In this document: positions 8,086 to 16,494 of the stretch, piece by piece
How the letters are laid out: each line of letters starts with the position of its first letter
Numbering within the stretch: the first letter of the stretch is position 1
From: Leptospiraceae bacterium
GTDB taxonomy: Bacteria > Spirochaetota > Leptospiria > Leptospirales > Leptospiraceae
Assembly: GCA_016708435.1 (NCBI GenBank)
Contig: JADJFV010000004.1
Span: 62,001-126,000, forward strand
Direction: 5' to 3'
DNA length: 64,000 nucleotides
Made by a program: the position numbers and the translations under genes
Notes under the pieces: model-generated
Told to the model about the DNA's origin: nothing
The model's input: only the letters and a program-made list of their open reading frames with translations
Databases searched by the model: none

Positions 8086-8634
8086 ATGTCTAAAAAGCTT
8101 TTTTCCCTTTCCCTTCTGTTTTGTTTTCTTACTTCTTCTGTCTTATTTGCAGATGAAAGCACCATTCTTCCTACTGCTAAGAAATTAGTTGGCTTTATAC
8201 GCTTCAAAAAGAACGATCAAGCAATAGCACTCATTGACACGAAGACTTTTTCTAAAAATCTTCTTTTAAATCACTGGGATAAAATTGATCCCAAAGACCA
8301 ATTGGAATTCGAAGAAGCCATGAAAGAATATATCAAGCATAAATCCTTTCCTATCGCGCTTCAATACTTCGACAAGATTGATATCAATTACGAAAAAGCA
8401 AAAGTAAAAAGCAAAGAAGCAGAATTACCCGCTTCCATTCTTTACAAAGGTTCAGAAAAAATTACCTTCTCCTGGATATTTACAGAAACAAATGGAAAGT
8501 TTTTGGTTAGTGATTTCCTACTCGCAGAAGGAAAGCTTGCTTCTGAAGTAAACCGTGTAAAACAAATAGAGCCAACCTATGAAAAAAAGGGAATGAAGGA
8601 ATTGATCGCTTTGATAAAAAAAGCTTCTAAATAA
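8086..8634 (+). CDS. MlaC/HpnM-family periplasmic lipid-binding protein
   Basis: A 182-residue exported protein with a classical signal peptide (LFSLSLLFCFLTSSVLFADE). The rest has the helical and half-barrel pattern of MlaC/Ttg2D proteins: helices around KKLVGFIRFKKN, a middle 'F..AMKEYIKHKSFPIALQYFD' block, then strands with 'ITFSWIFTETNGKFLVSDFLL'. MlaC proteins carry phospholipids between membranes. The hopanoid-linked version, HpnM, is encoded next to the RND transporter HpnN, and here an MMPL/HpnN-like gene starts 2 nt after the stop. I therefore favour an HpnM-like role in moving a lipid across the periplasm. No hopanoid synthesis gene is in the window, so the cargo is inferred. Confidence 0.65.
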   Translation: MSKKLFSLSLLFCFLTSSVLFADESTILPTAKKLVGFIRFKKNDQAIALIDTKTFSKNLLLNHWDKIDPKDQLEFEEAMKEYIKHKSFPIALQYFDKIDINYEKAKVKSKEAELPASILYKGSEKITFSWIFTETNGKFLVSDFLLAEGKLASEVNRVKQIEPTYEKKGMKELIALIKKASK

Positions 8635-8636
8635 AA

Positions 8637-11600
8637 ATGAAAAATATAATCTCAATTCTCTCTCATATTTTTTTATTGCGTCCGTTTTTTACGTTGTTTG
8701 CTTTAGCAATTATCATTGGGCTTTCAGTTCATCAGTCCTTTAAACTTAGTATCAATAGCAATCAGATTGATCTACTTCCTTCAAATGGTATTGAAGTTGT
8801 TAAAACCAAAGAGGTCATCGAGATGATTGGTGGAAACGGTTTTTATATCGTTGCCATGAAAATCAAAGATGAAAAAGGTAGAGACAAAAAGATATTATCC
8901 GCCGTAGACGCCAAGAAAAAAGGCAATATGGAACTCTTTGCCTCTGAAATGGCAGAAGCAGATAAGATCAAGCAAGACAATCTTGAATACTACACTAAGA
9001 ATGAGCGCAAAATCAAGCGTTATGCGGACAAGCTCACTGCGGAGTTATTAAAAGATAAAGACATTCGTTATATTTCTTATAAATACGATACTACTTTTTT
9101 AAAAGACCGGCTTCCTATGTATATCAAATCACACGATATGCGCGAAGCCCGCAGTCGTATCAAACGTAAGATTGATGAAGAGATAGAAAAATTAAATCCG
9201 TTTTACATTAACTTAACTGGTGAAGAATACAATCCGACCTTTGATGATATTCTTGCTAAATACCAACGACTTGCTAAGCGAGATGTATTTGATGCTTATA
9301 ACATCGCACCGGATAAGGGGATGTTGCTTCTGCTTGTGAAACCGGAAGGCTCTTTCTTAGATTTGAACTTTACGCGTAACTTGGAAGTGAAAATTAAAAA
9401 AGTAGTCGCTGATATGAAGCTTGAAGAAAAGGGAATTCATGTTGCCTATAGTGGATCTTACAAGCTCAACTTGGATGATTATGATAGTTTAGTAGATGCA
9501 TTAAAACCAATTTCAATTGCTTCTCTTGTTGGTATTACTATTTTACTTTTTGTTTTCTTTCGAAATCCACTATTTATATTTGTCCTGGTTATATCGCTGT
9601 TAACCGGTATTACAATTACATTTGGAGTTACGGGTCTTGTCATCGGGCGGCTAAACACTGTCACTACCATCATGGCGGCAGTGCTCATGGGACTAGGGAT
9701 TGATTATGGTATTCAATTCTTGTATCGTTTCAGGGAAGAGTTTACACTTCGTGATGACTTCATGACATCTGTTACAGAAACGATTTACCACACAGGAATT
9801 GCTTCTCTAATTTCAGCACTCACGACGACTTCTGCTTTTATCGTTTTGATGTTCTCTGACTTCAAAGGATTTAGCGAGTTTGGCTTAATTGCTTGTTATG
9901 GAATTATCATCATTGCAATCTCTATGTATTTTGTTACAGCCCTACAGATTGCGATTATCTTTCGACTTGCACCTTCTCTCAAAAGATATTTTTACATGAA
10001 TCAAAGAGAGAGTGAAGAATCAAACTTCGCTCATAGATTTTTTGTAAAACCTAAACGCGTTCTCATTGTAAGTGCAGTAATTATTTTGGGTATATCAGCA
10101 TTTGCCCCTACTGTTAAATTCAATTACAGTGGGCGTGACTTACTTTTAGAAAATCAGGAATCGCTTTTGATTTACGATGAGATTGGAGATAGGTTTGACG
10201 TTAGCTCTGATCCGCAAGCGATTGTAACAGATACATTGGAAAAGAGTGAGGCTGTATTTGATTTCTTCACTCCTGTCCCAGAAGAGATGGCGAACTCAGT
10301 AGACCAAGTTGTTTCTATTTGGAATATCATCCCTCCCGAAAATCAACAAAGAGAAAATCTACATATATTAAGACAAATCAAAAATGACCTCAAGTATATG
10401 AAGCCGAGTATGCTAAAAGAAGAGCATAAGAAGCATTTGCCTACAGTTGATAAATACTTAGGTGTAAAAGATTTTTCTTATGCAGATGTTCCTGATCTAT
10501 TCACAAAGCAATTTACCGAAGTGCCAACGAGTAAAATCAAAGGACATATGCTTTTTATTTATCCAAAGGTTGCTCTCTGGCATGGTAAGGATTTGGAAAG
10601 CTTTTATAACAATGTGGCTAAGTTTGATTATCCTTTAATTAGTAAACGCACATTAAACGCTATTCTCTATTCAACTGATATTGATTTAGATAAAAATAGC
10701 GAAGACCATGTAATTGGTAAATACACTTCCGAAGAAGAGGCAACAATTCTAAAAATTGTAAACTCCGCTTCCAAAGAAGAGTTGATGAAGATGAATATAT
10801 TGCCATTAACCGCTCAGTTGCTCGTAGAAAAACGTCCGTTCGAATCTATTGTGCAGATGAGAAGCTTTAAAGAAACTGCCTATACAGCGGGTAGTGTGAT
10901 ATTATTCGCTAAGCTTGCGATGATTGTGAGAGGGGAAGCCTATCCTGCTGTCGGGTTTACTCTTTTAATCGTGCTTGTGATTTTAGTTACATTCTATCGT
11001 GGGCTAATTCCTGCTATCCTCTCTTTATTCCCTCTCGTTGTTGGTCTTGCGGTAATGCTTGGCATCATGGGAATATTTGGATCGAAGATTAACTTCTTTA
11101 ACGTTCTAGTATTCCCGATTGTAATTGGATACGGAATTCAAAATGGAATCTATATCTACTATCGCTTTATGGAAGAGCGCAACGTAGGAAAAACTATCTC
11201 AAGAGTCGGACCTGCAATTATTGCATCCACTCTAACTACATTAGTAGGTTGGGGTGTATTGTTGATTGCCGAGCATAGAGGATTACACTCAGTTGGCGTT
11301 ACTGCTAGTATAGGAATTGGATCTTCTCTTTTAGTTGCACTTACTCTATTACCTTCTATGCTGGCACTAGTTTATGCTCCTAAGAAAGAGGAAGAGACTC
11401 AAGAGGTTAGTGTTGGATTAAACATCGATACATCCACTGAGGAAAAAGCTGTAGAGGAAGAGCCGGAAGAAGATACAATTGATCTTGATGCGGCTACTAC
11501 TGATTCTCCGATTGAAGCAATAGACAGTAAGGTTCAAGACGTAGATACAAACTACAAAGAAGATGTAAAAGATAAATTGGAAATCGTGAAGGATGCTCCG

Positions 11601-11951
11601 ATTGATTTGGATACTGTATCTGACGATGATACTCCAGTGGAATTACCTACGAATGTAGATTTGCATGTCAAAGAAGAAATGAAAGAAAAGCTGGAAACTA
11701 TGAAAGATGCGCCAATAGATTTGGACAAAGAATTAGATGATGATGCTTCCGATGTAGCAACTCCAGTGAAAATAGATTTAAATCTAAAAGAAGACTTAAA
11801 AGCTAAGCTAGAAGAAACTGCAGCTAAGAAAAAGTCACCAAAGAAAAAGCCTACCACTAAGAAGAAGGCTAATTCTGATTTGACGCAAAAAGCAACTACA
11901 GAAGAAAAGCCAGTAGCAAAAAAGAAACCCGCTTCTAAAAAGAAAAAATGA
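8637..11951 (+). CDS. MMPL/HpnN-type RND lipid transporter with long charged tail
   Basis: A 1104-residue protein with two RND halves, each with one helix, a large periplasmic loop and a five-helix bundle (about residues 15-450 and 475-915). The first bundle has the family motif GLGIDYGIQFLYRFREE. The equivalent in the second half reads VIGYGIQNGIYIYYRFMEE, where the usual Asp is Gln. The pairing with the MlaC/HpnM-like gene 2 nt upstream points to proton-driven export of a lipid such as a hopanoid. From about residue 915 a roughly 190-residue cytoplasmic tail follows. It has acidic repeats built on KEDVKDKLE..KDAPIDLD (two full copies and one partial), then a Lys/Pro/Ala histone-H1-like end (KKKSPKKKPTTKKKA, KKKPASKKKK). 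Such a tail is unusual for the family. The stop overlaps the next start (ATGA). Confidence 0.8.
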   Translation: MKNIISILSHIFLLRPFFTLFALAIIIGLSVHQSFKLSINSNQIDLLPSNGIEVVKTKEVIEMIGGNGFYIVAMKIKDEKGRDKKILSAVDAKKKGNMELFASEMAEADKIKQDNLEYYTKNERKIKRYADKLTAELLKDKDIRYISYKYDTTFLKDRLPMYIKSHDMREARSRIKRKIDEEIEKLNPFYINLTGEEYNPTFDDILAKYQRLAKRDVFDAYNIAPDKGMLLLLVKPEGSFLDLNFTRNLEVKIKKVVADMKLEEKGIHVAYSGSYKLNLDDYDSLVDALKPISIASLVGITILLFVFFRNPLFIFVLVISLLTGITITFGVTGLVIGRLNTVTTIMAAVLMGLGIDYGIQFLYRFREEFTLRDDFMTSVTETIYHTGIASLISALTTTSAFIVLMFSDFKGFSEFGLIACYGIIIIAISMYFVTALQIAIIFRLAPSLKRYFYMNQRESEESNFAHRFFVKPKRVLIVSAVIILGISAFAPTVKFNYSGRDLLLENQESLLIYDEIGDRFDVSSDPQAIVTDTLEKSEAVFDFFTPVPEEMANSVDQVVSIWNIIPPENQQRENLHILRQIKNDLKYMKPSMLKEEHKKHLPTVDKYLGVKDFSYADVPDLFTKQFTEVPTSKIKGHMLFIYPKVALWHGKDLESFYNNVAKFDYPLISKRTLNAILYSTDIDLDKNSEDHVIGKYTSEEEATILKIVNSASKEELMKMNILPLTAQLLVEKRPFESIVQMRSFKETAYTAGSVILFAKLAMIVRGEAYPAVGFTLLIVLVILVTFYRGLIPAILSLFPLVVGLAVMLGIMGIFGSKINFFNVLVFPIVIGYGIQNGIYIYYRFMEERNVGKTISRVGPAIIASTLTTLVGWGVLLIAEHRGLHSVGVTASIGIGSSLLVALTLLPSMLALVYAPKKEEETQEVSVGLNIDTSTEEKAVEEEPEEDTIDLDAATTDSPIEAIDSKVQDVDTNYKEDVKDKLEIVKDAPIDLDTVSDDDTPVELPTNVDLHVKEEMKEKLETMKDAPIDLDKELDDDASDVATPVKIDLNLKEDLKAKLEETAAKKKSPKKKPTTKKKANSDLTQKATTEEKPVAKKKPASKKKK

Positions 11952-12964
11952 ACAGGCTTGTTCATAGAACGCACAAGGCAGGCTCTCTCGATGATTTAAA
12001 ATTAATCACGGAAGACCTGCCTGATCCAAAAGACGACGAAGTAACTATAGAAGTAAAAGCAGTTGGATTAAACTTTGCCGATGTATTTGCTCTCGTTGGT
12101 TTATACAGCGCAACTCCAAAAGGAAGCTTTGTTCCCGGATTGGAATTTTCGGGCAATGTAGTAAAGCTTGGGAAAAATGTTACTCGTTTTAATATTGGCG
12201 ACAAGATAATGGGTGTAACCCGCTTTGGAGGATATGCAACTCATTTAAATATCGGCTCTGCTTATATTTACAATCTTCCTTCTACCTGGTCTTATGCAGA
12301 AGGAGCGGGATTTATTGCTCAATCGCTTACTGCCTATTATGCGCTTTTCCCTCTAGGAAATTTACAAGAGGGGAATACAGTTCTTATTCACAGTGCCGCT
12401 GGAGGAGTAGGAATTTATGCAAATAGAATCGCAAAGAAATACAAAGCCTACACGATTGGCAGTATTGGGAATGCTAATAAAATTGAGACTTTGCAGAAAG
12501 AAGGCTATGATGATTATATTGTCCGCGATAAAAATTTTTACAAAAACTTGCAGGACAAACTAAAAGGTAGAATTTTAAATCTAGTATTAGAATGCATTGG
12601 CGGAAAAATATTCGAAGATAGTTTCAAGTCTCTTGCGCCTGCAGGAAGAATTGTAGTTTATGGCTCTGCAAACTTTGCTCCTGAATCAGATTCTCCAAAT
12701 ATCTTTAAGCTTGGTTATCAATATTTAACTCGCCCTAAGATTGATCCACTCTCTATGATTTCGAGTAATAAATCATTGCTTGCTTTTAATCTAATCTGGT
12801 TATGGGACAAAATAGAAGAATTAAGTCTCATGCTAGAAAAGATTCTAGAAATGCAACTAAGTCCACCGCTCATTGGAAAAACATTTCCCTTTGCTAATGC
12901 GCTTGACGCACTCCATTATTTCAAATCAGGCAAATCAGTCGGCAAAGTAATTTTGCTTACTTGA
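11948..12964 (+). CDS. Zinc-binding-type alcohol dehydrogenase / NADPH:quinone oxidoreductase
   Basis: A 338-residue medium-chain dehydrogenase/reductase of the quinone oxidoreductase/VAT-1 branch. Seen are the GroES-like N-terminal part (AVGLNFADVFALVGLY, PGLEFSGNVVKLGKNVTRF, GDKIMGVTRFGGYA), the nucleotide-binding motif VLIHSAAGGVGIYANRIAKK, and the C-terminal PLIGKTFPFANALDALHYF...GKSVGKVIL. The zinc-ligand cysteines of true alcohol dehydrogenases are absent, as usual for quinone reductases. It overlaps the transporter stop by 4 nt (ATGA), so the three genes from 8086 probably form one operon. The physiological substrate is unknown. Confidence 0.85.
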   Translation: MNRLVHRTHKAGSLDDLKLITEDLPDPKDDEVTIEVKAVGLNFADVFALVGLYSATPKGSFVPGLEFSGNVVKLGKNVTRFNIGDKIMGVTRFGGYATHLNIGSAYIYNLPSTWSYAEGAGFIAQSLTAYYALFPLGNLQEGNTVLIHSAAGGVGIYANRIAKKYKAYTIGSIGNANKIETLQKEGYDDYIVRDKNFYKNLQDKLKGRILNLVLECIGGKIFEDSFKSLAPAGRIVVYGSANFAPESDSPNIFKLGYQYLTRPKIDPLSMISSNKSLLAFNLIWLWDKIEELSLMLEKILEMQLSPPLIGKTFPFANALDALHYFKSGKSVGKVILLT

Positions 12965-13013
12965 CATTTTTTAGAACTTCCAATTCAATGAAATTAATTA
13001 GGGAACATACTTG

Positions 13014-13040
13014 TCATTCCCGAAATTTTCTGTCGGGAAT
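13014..13040. repeat. Partial copy of an attcccga...tcgggaat hairpin repeat
   Basis: The sequence gtcattcccgaaattttctg-tcgggaat has 8-bp perfect arms. Almost the same block opens the fuller element at 39103-39199, and a fragment (cggggatgacag) lies at 46882-46894. It sits in the 150-nt gap before the ATPase/cNMP gene. Confidence 0.7.
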
Positions 13041-13113
13041 CTCAATAACGTAGAGTCACTCGAAAGAAAATTTTGAGGGTGCTACAATAGGTCTTAGATT
13101 AATTACGAAACCA

Positions 13114-14424
13114 ATGAATACTAAAAAAGAAAAAATATCCTTTAGCGTTTTTGCAAGCACGCCGGAGACAATTGACGAAATAGTATCCGCATCGAATCAA
13201 GCAGAGGATAACATCCGTTCGTTTCATCCAAAGGTTTTTTACGAATTTAACAATGCGTTAGACTATTTAACCTATGGACAAATCACATCACGCCTCTTTG
13301 TAATTGAATATACGAATGACTTTGAATTACTATGTAAGATAGTGGCGCAAATTCACAATGATCCCTGGCTACATGGAACTGTTATCGTAGTGATTGCTGA
13401 TAAACTCACAGAGGCAGAAATTTTAAAACTCTTAAACATTGGTGTAATTGATTTTATGACAACCAACGAAATTAGAGTGAAGGTTCCGACTATTCTGAAA
13501 ATTGTAACTTCTAACTTAGAATTGTTTGAATCAGAGCAATTCCTTTTGGAAAATATTACACGCAAAAAAGGTAAGATTAAAATCAAAAACAATTTGCGTG
13601 TAGTTCCGAAAGTAGCGAACCTAATTATGAGTATCTGCTATGCTGCCGGTTTTAGAAATTATGAAGCTTTCTCTCGAATTTCTCTTTCTCTTCACGAGAT
13701 GATTACGAATGCAATCGAGCACGGCAACTGTGGTGTAGGCTTTGAAATGAAATCAAAGATTCTAGTCGATAGCATGGATATGTATGCCGCAATCGATGAG
13801 CGAGCTGCTCTTCCTGAAAACAAAGACAAGCGTGTTACTATTTGCTATGAGATTAACAACGATCAGGCGACATTTACAGTTCGTGATGAAGGACTTGGTT
13901 TTGAAATAAACTCTATTCCTAGTCCAAGAAGTGAAGAAAATATTTTTGCCGTTCACGGTCGTGGTATCTTAATGACTAAAAACTTTGCCGATGAAATGCA
14001 ATACAATGACAAAGGAAATATGGTTCGTCTTATTTTCTATAACAACAACGAAATCAAACGTAGAGCAAGTCATTTGATGCAATTCACTACGGGTGAAATT
14101 GTTTTTTTAAATCCAGACGATGTTTTATTTGAAGCTGGCTCTGAGAGTGATTACTTCTATTATATACTTACGGGCAAAATGGGAGTATACATAAAAGACA
14201 ATCACCGTATAGCCGTTCTTACCCCCGAAGATATGTTCGTTGGAGAAATGTCTTTTCTCCATCACAACAAACGCACAGGCACAGTAAAAGCTCTTACTAA
14301 AGCGCAACTTCTTCCCATATCAAGAAGTGGTTTTATTGATATGGTAAAGAAGTATCCATACTACGGAGTCTTTCTTGCAAGACTACTGACTAAGCGGTTA
14401 ATTCTGCGTAATCGTAGTATTTAA
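13114..14424 (+). CDS. RsbW-like ATPase fused to a cyclic-nucleotide-binding domain
   Basis: A 436-residue cytoplasmic regulator in three parts. Residues 1-130 look like a degenerate receiver domain (VIVVIADKLTEAEILKLLNIGVIDF) without a clear phospho-acceptor. Residues about 165-310 form a GHKL ATPase of the anti-sigma/SpoIIE-partner type, with N-box LHEMITNAIEHGN, G1 box RDEGLGFE and G2 box HGRGILM. Residues about 320-436 form a cNMP-binding domain (LFEAGSESDYFYYILTGKMGVY, then FVGEMSFLHHNKRTGTVKA). No histidine phospho-acceptor domain is present, so it is more likely a serine kinase or anti-sigma switch gated by a cyclic nucleotide than a classical sensor kinase. The link to cyclases in the same window is attractive but unproven. 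It stands alone, converging on rfbB. Confidence 0.8.
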   Translation: MNTKKEKISFSVFASTPETIDEIVSASNQAEDNIRSFHPKVFYEFNNALDYLTYGQITSRLFVIEYTNDFELLCKIVAQIHNDPWLHGTVIVVIADKLTEAEILKLLNIGVIDFMTTNEIRVKVPTILKIVTSNLELFESEQFLLENITRKKGKIKIKNNLRVVPKVANLIMSICYAAGFRNYEAFSRISLSLHEMITNAIEHGNCGVGFEMKSKILVDSMDMYAAIDERAALPENKDKRVTICYEINNDQATFTVRDEGLGFEINSIPSPRSEENIFAVHGRGILMTKNFADEMQYNDKGNMVRLIFYNNNEIKRRASHLMQFTTGEIVFLNPDDVLFEAGSESDYFYYILTGKMGVYIKDNHRIAVLTPEDMFVGEMSFLHHNKRTGTVKALTKAQLLPISRSGFIDMVKKYPYYGVFLARLLTKRLILRNRSI

Positions 14425-14429
14425 AACTA

Positions 14430-15431
14430 TTAGCCTAAATAAAACTGAACAGTCTTTTCGATTCCTGTTTCGAAAGTCTCTTTAGGAAACCAACCTAGCT
14501 CTTTTTGAATACGGGTAGCATCAATCGCATAACGTCTATCATGACCCGGACGGTCTGTTACATAGTTGATTAACTTTTCGTATTCGGTTACGGGTTTTGG
14601 AGTGAGTTTGCCTAAAACTTCGCAGATTTTCTTTACGATGTTGATATTCGCCCACTCGTTATTACCCCCTACATTGTAAGAACGACCGTTTTCGCCCTTT
14701 TGTAATATAGTCCAAATCGCATCGCAATGGTCTTCTACATACAACCAATCTCGCACATTCTTTCCGTCACCATAAACAGGAAGGTTACGCCCGTTAATCG
14801 CATTTGTAATCATTAAGGGAATGAGTTTTTCTCTGTTTTGAAAAGGACCGTAATTGTTAGAACAATTCGACATTGTAATTGGCATTCCAAAGGTTCTATG
14901 AAATGCATTTACAAAATGATCGGATGCTGCTTTAGAAGCAGAATAGGGAGACGATGGATCATAGGGAGTAGTCTCTGTAAAAAATCCAGTTTCGCCTAAT
15001 GAGCCGTATACCTCATCTGTTGATATATGATGAAAGTGAACGCCTTCTTTGTATTTACCGTCTTTTTGCCAATAAGTGCGAGCAGCGGTTAATAGTTCGA
15101 ATGTTCCCATGACGTTAGTTTCTGCAAAAATTCTAGGTCCTGATATTGAATTATCAACATGGCTTTCTGCTGCAAAGTGAACTACTGTATCAATTTCATT
15201 TTTGGTAAAAACAAAATTCAAATAATCTTTATCGCGAATATCGCCTCGCATGAATTCATAATTTAGTTTATCTTCAATACCAACTAAATTGTTTAAATCA
15301 CCTGCATAAGTCAGCGAGTCTAGATTTAATACATGTCCTTTAAATCCAATCTTTGCTAAGTAGTGAATGAAGTTTGCCCCGATAAATCCTGCACCACCGG
15401 TTACTAAAATATTTTTTAATGCTCTTGCCAT
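14430..15431 (-). CDS. rfbB: dTDP-glucose 4,6-dehydratase
   Basis: A 333-residue extended short-chain dehydrogenase. Visible are the NAD-binding motif LVTGGAGFIGANFIHYL, the active-site Thr-Asp-Glu (HISTDEVYGSL), the YxxxK pair in YSASKAASDHFV, and the family-typical NCSNNYGPFQNREKLIPLMI, VRDWLYVEDHC and DRPGHDRRYAIDA. It converts dTDP-glucose to dTDP-4-keto-6-deoxyglucose, the second step to dTDP-rhamnose and other deoxysugars of lipopolysaccharide. The other rml genes are not in the window, so it may serve a separate sugar pathway or be split from them. An AGGAATC ribosome site precedes the ATG. Confidence 0.95.
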   Translation of the reverse strand: MARALKNILVTGGAGFIGANFIHYLAKIGFKGHVLNLDSLTYAGDLNNLVGIEDKLNYEFMRGDIRDKDYLNFVFTKNEIDTVVHFAAESHVDNSISGPRIFAETNVMGTFELLTAARTYWQKDGKYKEGVHFHHISTDEVYGSLGETGFFTETTPYDPSSPYSASKAASDHFVNAFHRTFGMPITMSNCSNNYGPFQNREKLIPLMITNAINGRNLPVYGDGKNVRDWLYVEDHCDAIWTILQKGENGRSYNVGGNNEWANINIVKKICEVLGKLTPKPVTEYEKLINYVTDRPGHDRRYAIDATRIQKELGWFPKETFETGIEKTVQFYLG

Positions 15432-15476
15432 AAATGATTCCTATTTTTGTTTTTCTTTGCTATCTTGAATACTCAC

Positions 15477-16073
15477 CTATTTTTGAAAATACATTTCTAT
15501 TTCAAATTTGATATTTTCCCTTGCCTGCTTCTCGTATGCATGGAACACTTCATCAGTAAAATAAATTCTCTCACGCTCTAGGAATTTCTGTAATACCTTT
15601 GCTCTTTCTTGTTTGTAGAATTCGCGCTCTACCCATTCATATTCTTTACGAATGCTATCCATGTATTCTATATAACGATTTCGCTCCCTTCCTAGAATAA
15701 GTAAATCAGAATCCAAAAAGATTTTATGATCAAAATTATTTTGCAGAAATTGGTGCTTCTTTGTTCCTAAGATTAAATCCTTACATTTTGTAATCTCTTC
15801 TTTCGATAGATAGTCATGAAAGTCTTTCTCCAAATACTCTGCACTTTTTTCTTCGTTGTCCTGAGCGTGTGTGTCATAGACTATGTCATGGTAAAGACAA
15901 GATACATAAAGTATCGGGTAATCACTAATAGCCGTTTTATATAGATTTAGACATTCGAGCATTTCACGAATATGACGCAAGTTGTGATAGTCTCGATGCG
16001 ATTCGGAGTAACATCCGATTATCCGTTCCAGAAACTTCGCACTCTCTATTTCTGGAATATTTAATTCTTTCAT
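15477..16073 (-). CDS. HD-superfamily metal-dependent phosphohydrolase (COG4339 type)
   Basis: A 198-residue helical protein with the HD-like signature of this small family: YSESHRDYHNLRHIREML, then the His-Asp pair in VSCLYHDIVYDTHAQDNEEKSA, and a later Asp in FLDSDLLILG. The family is annotated as predicted metal-dependent phosphohydrolase; its substrate is unknown to me. The catalytic His and Asp residues are all present. It lies just downstream, in transcription order, of the homopolymer stretch at 16081-16494. The bases before its ATG are therefore unreliable and no ribosome site can be trusted. The protein itself looks complete. Confidence 0.8.
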   Translation of the reverse strand: MKELNIPEIESAKFLERIIGCYSESHRDYHNLRHIREMLECLNLYKTAISDYPILYVSCLYHDIVYDTHAQDNEEKSAEYLEKDFHDYLSKEEITKCKDLILGTKKHQFLQNNFDHKIFLDSDLLILGRERNRYIEYMDSIRKEYEWVEREFYKQERAKVLQKFLERERIYFTDEVFHAYEKQARENIKFEIEMYFQK

Positions 16074-16080
16074 AATTTGA

Positions 16081-16494
16081 TTAAATTCTTTCTAAAAAAA
16101 ATTCCCTAAATTCCAAATTCAAAAAAAATTTCTCCCCAAGGGGGGGGGTTTCTTTCCTTGTTGTTCTTAAATTACCCCACCACCACCAAAAGGAACAACG
16201 AGGGGGGTCTTTTAAAAAAGTTGAAAAAAAATTTTTCCGGGGGCGGGGAAGACGGAGAGGGAGGTGGGGGGGGGGCGCTCCCCCCCCCAAGCTTAGGGAA
16301 AAAATTTTTTTTATTAGAAAAAAAAAAATTTGGGGGAAGGGAGGGAGGGGGGAAAAAAAAGGAAAGGTTATTTAGGGAGAAAAAAAAAAAAAAAAAAAAA
16401 AAAGAAGGGAAAATTTATTTTTTTTTTTACTTAAAAATTTTTTTTTGGTTTTATTTTTTTTTTTCAAATTTTAAAAAAAAAAAAAAAAAAAAAA
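16081..16494. other. Homopolymer-rich artefact-like stretch
   Basis: About 400 bases made of long runs of A, G, C or T, including a run of more than 20 A at 16381-16403 and several G or C runs of 8-10, with abrupt local swings in base composition unlike either neighbour. Frames across it give only poly-Lys, poly-Gly, poly-Phe and poly-Pro. It interrupts the last residues of the CzcA-type gene and the leader of the HD gene. It looks like a low-quality read end or a wrong contig join rather than real DNA. Confidence 0.8.

Noticed and set aside
11552..11974. A 140-residue antisense frame over the tail of the MMPL transporter
   Set aside because: It is the mirror of a Lys/Glu-rich coding tail, giving Ser/Phe-rich sequence, and has no family features.
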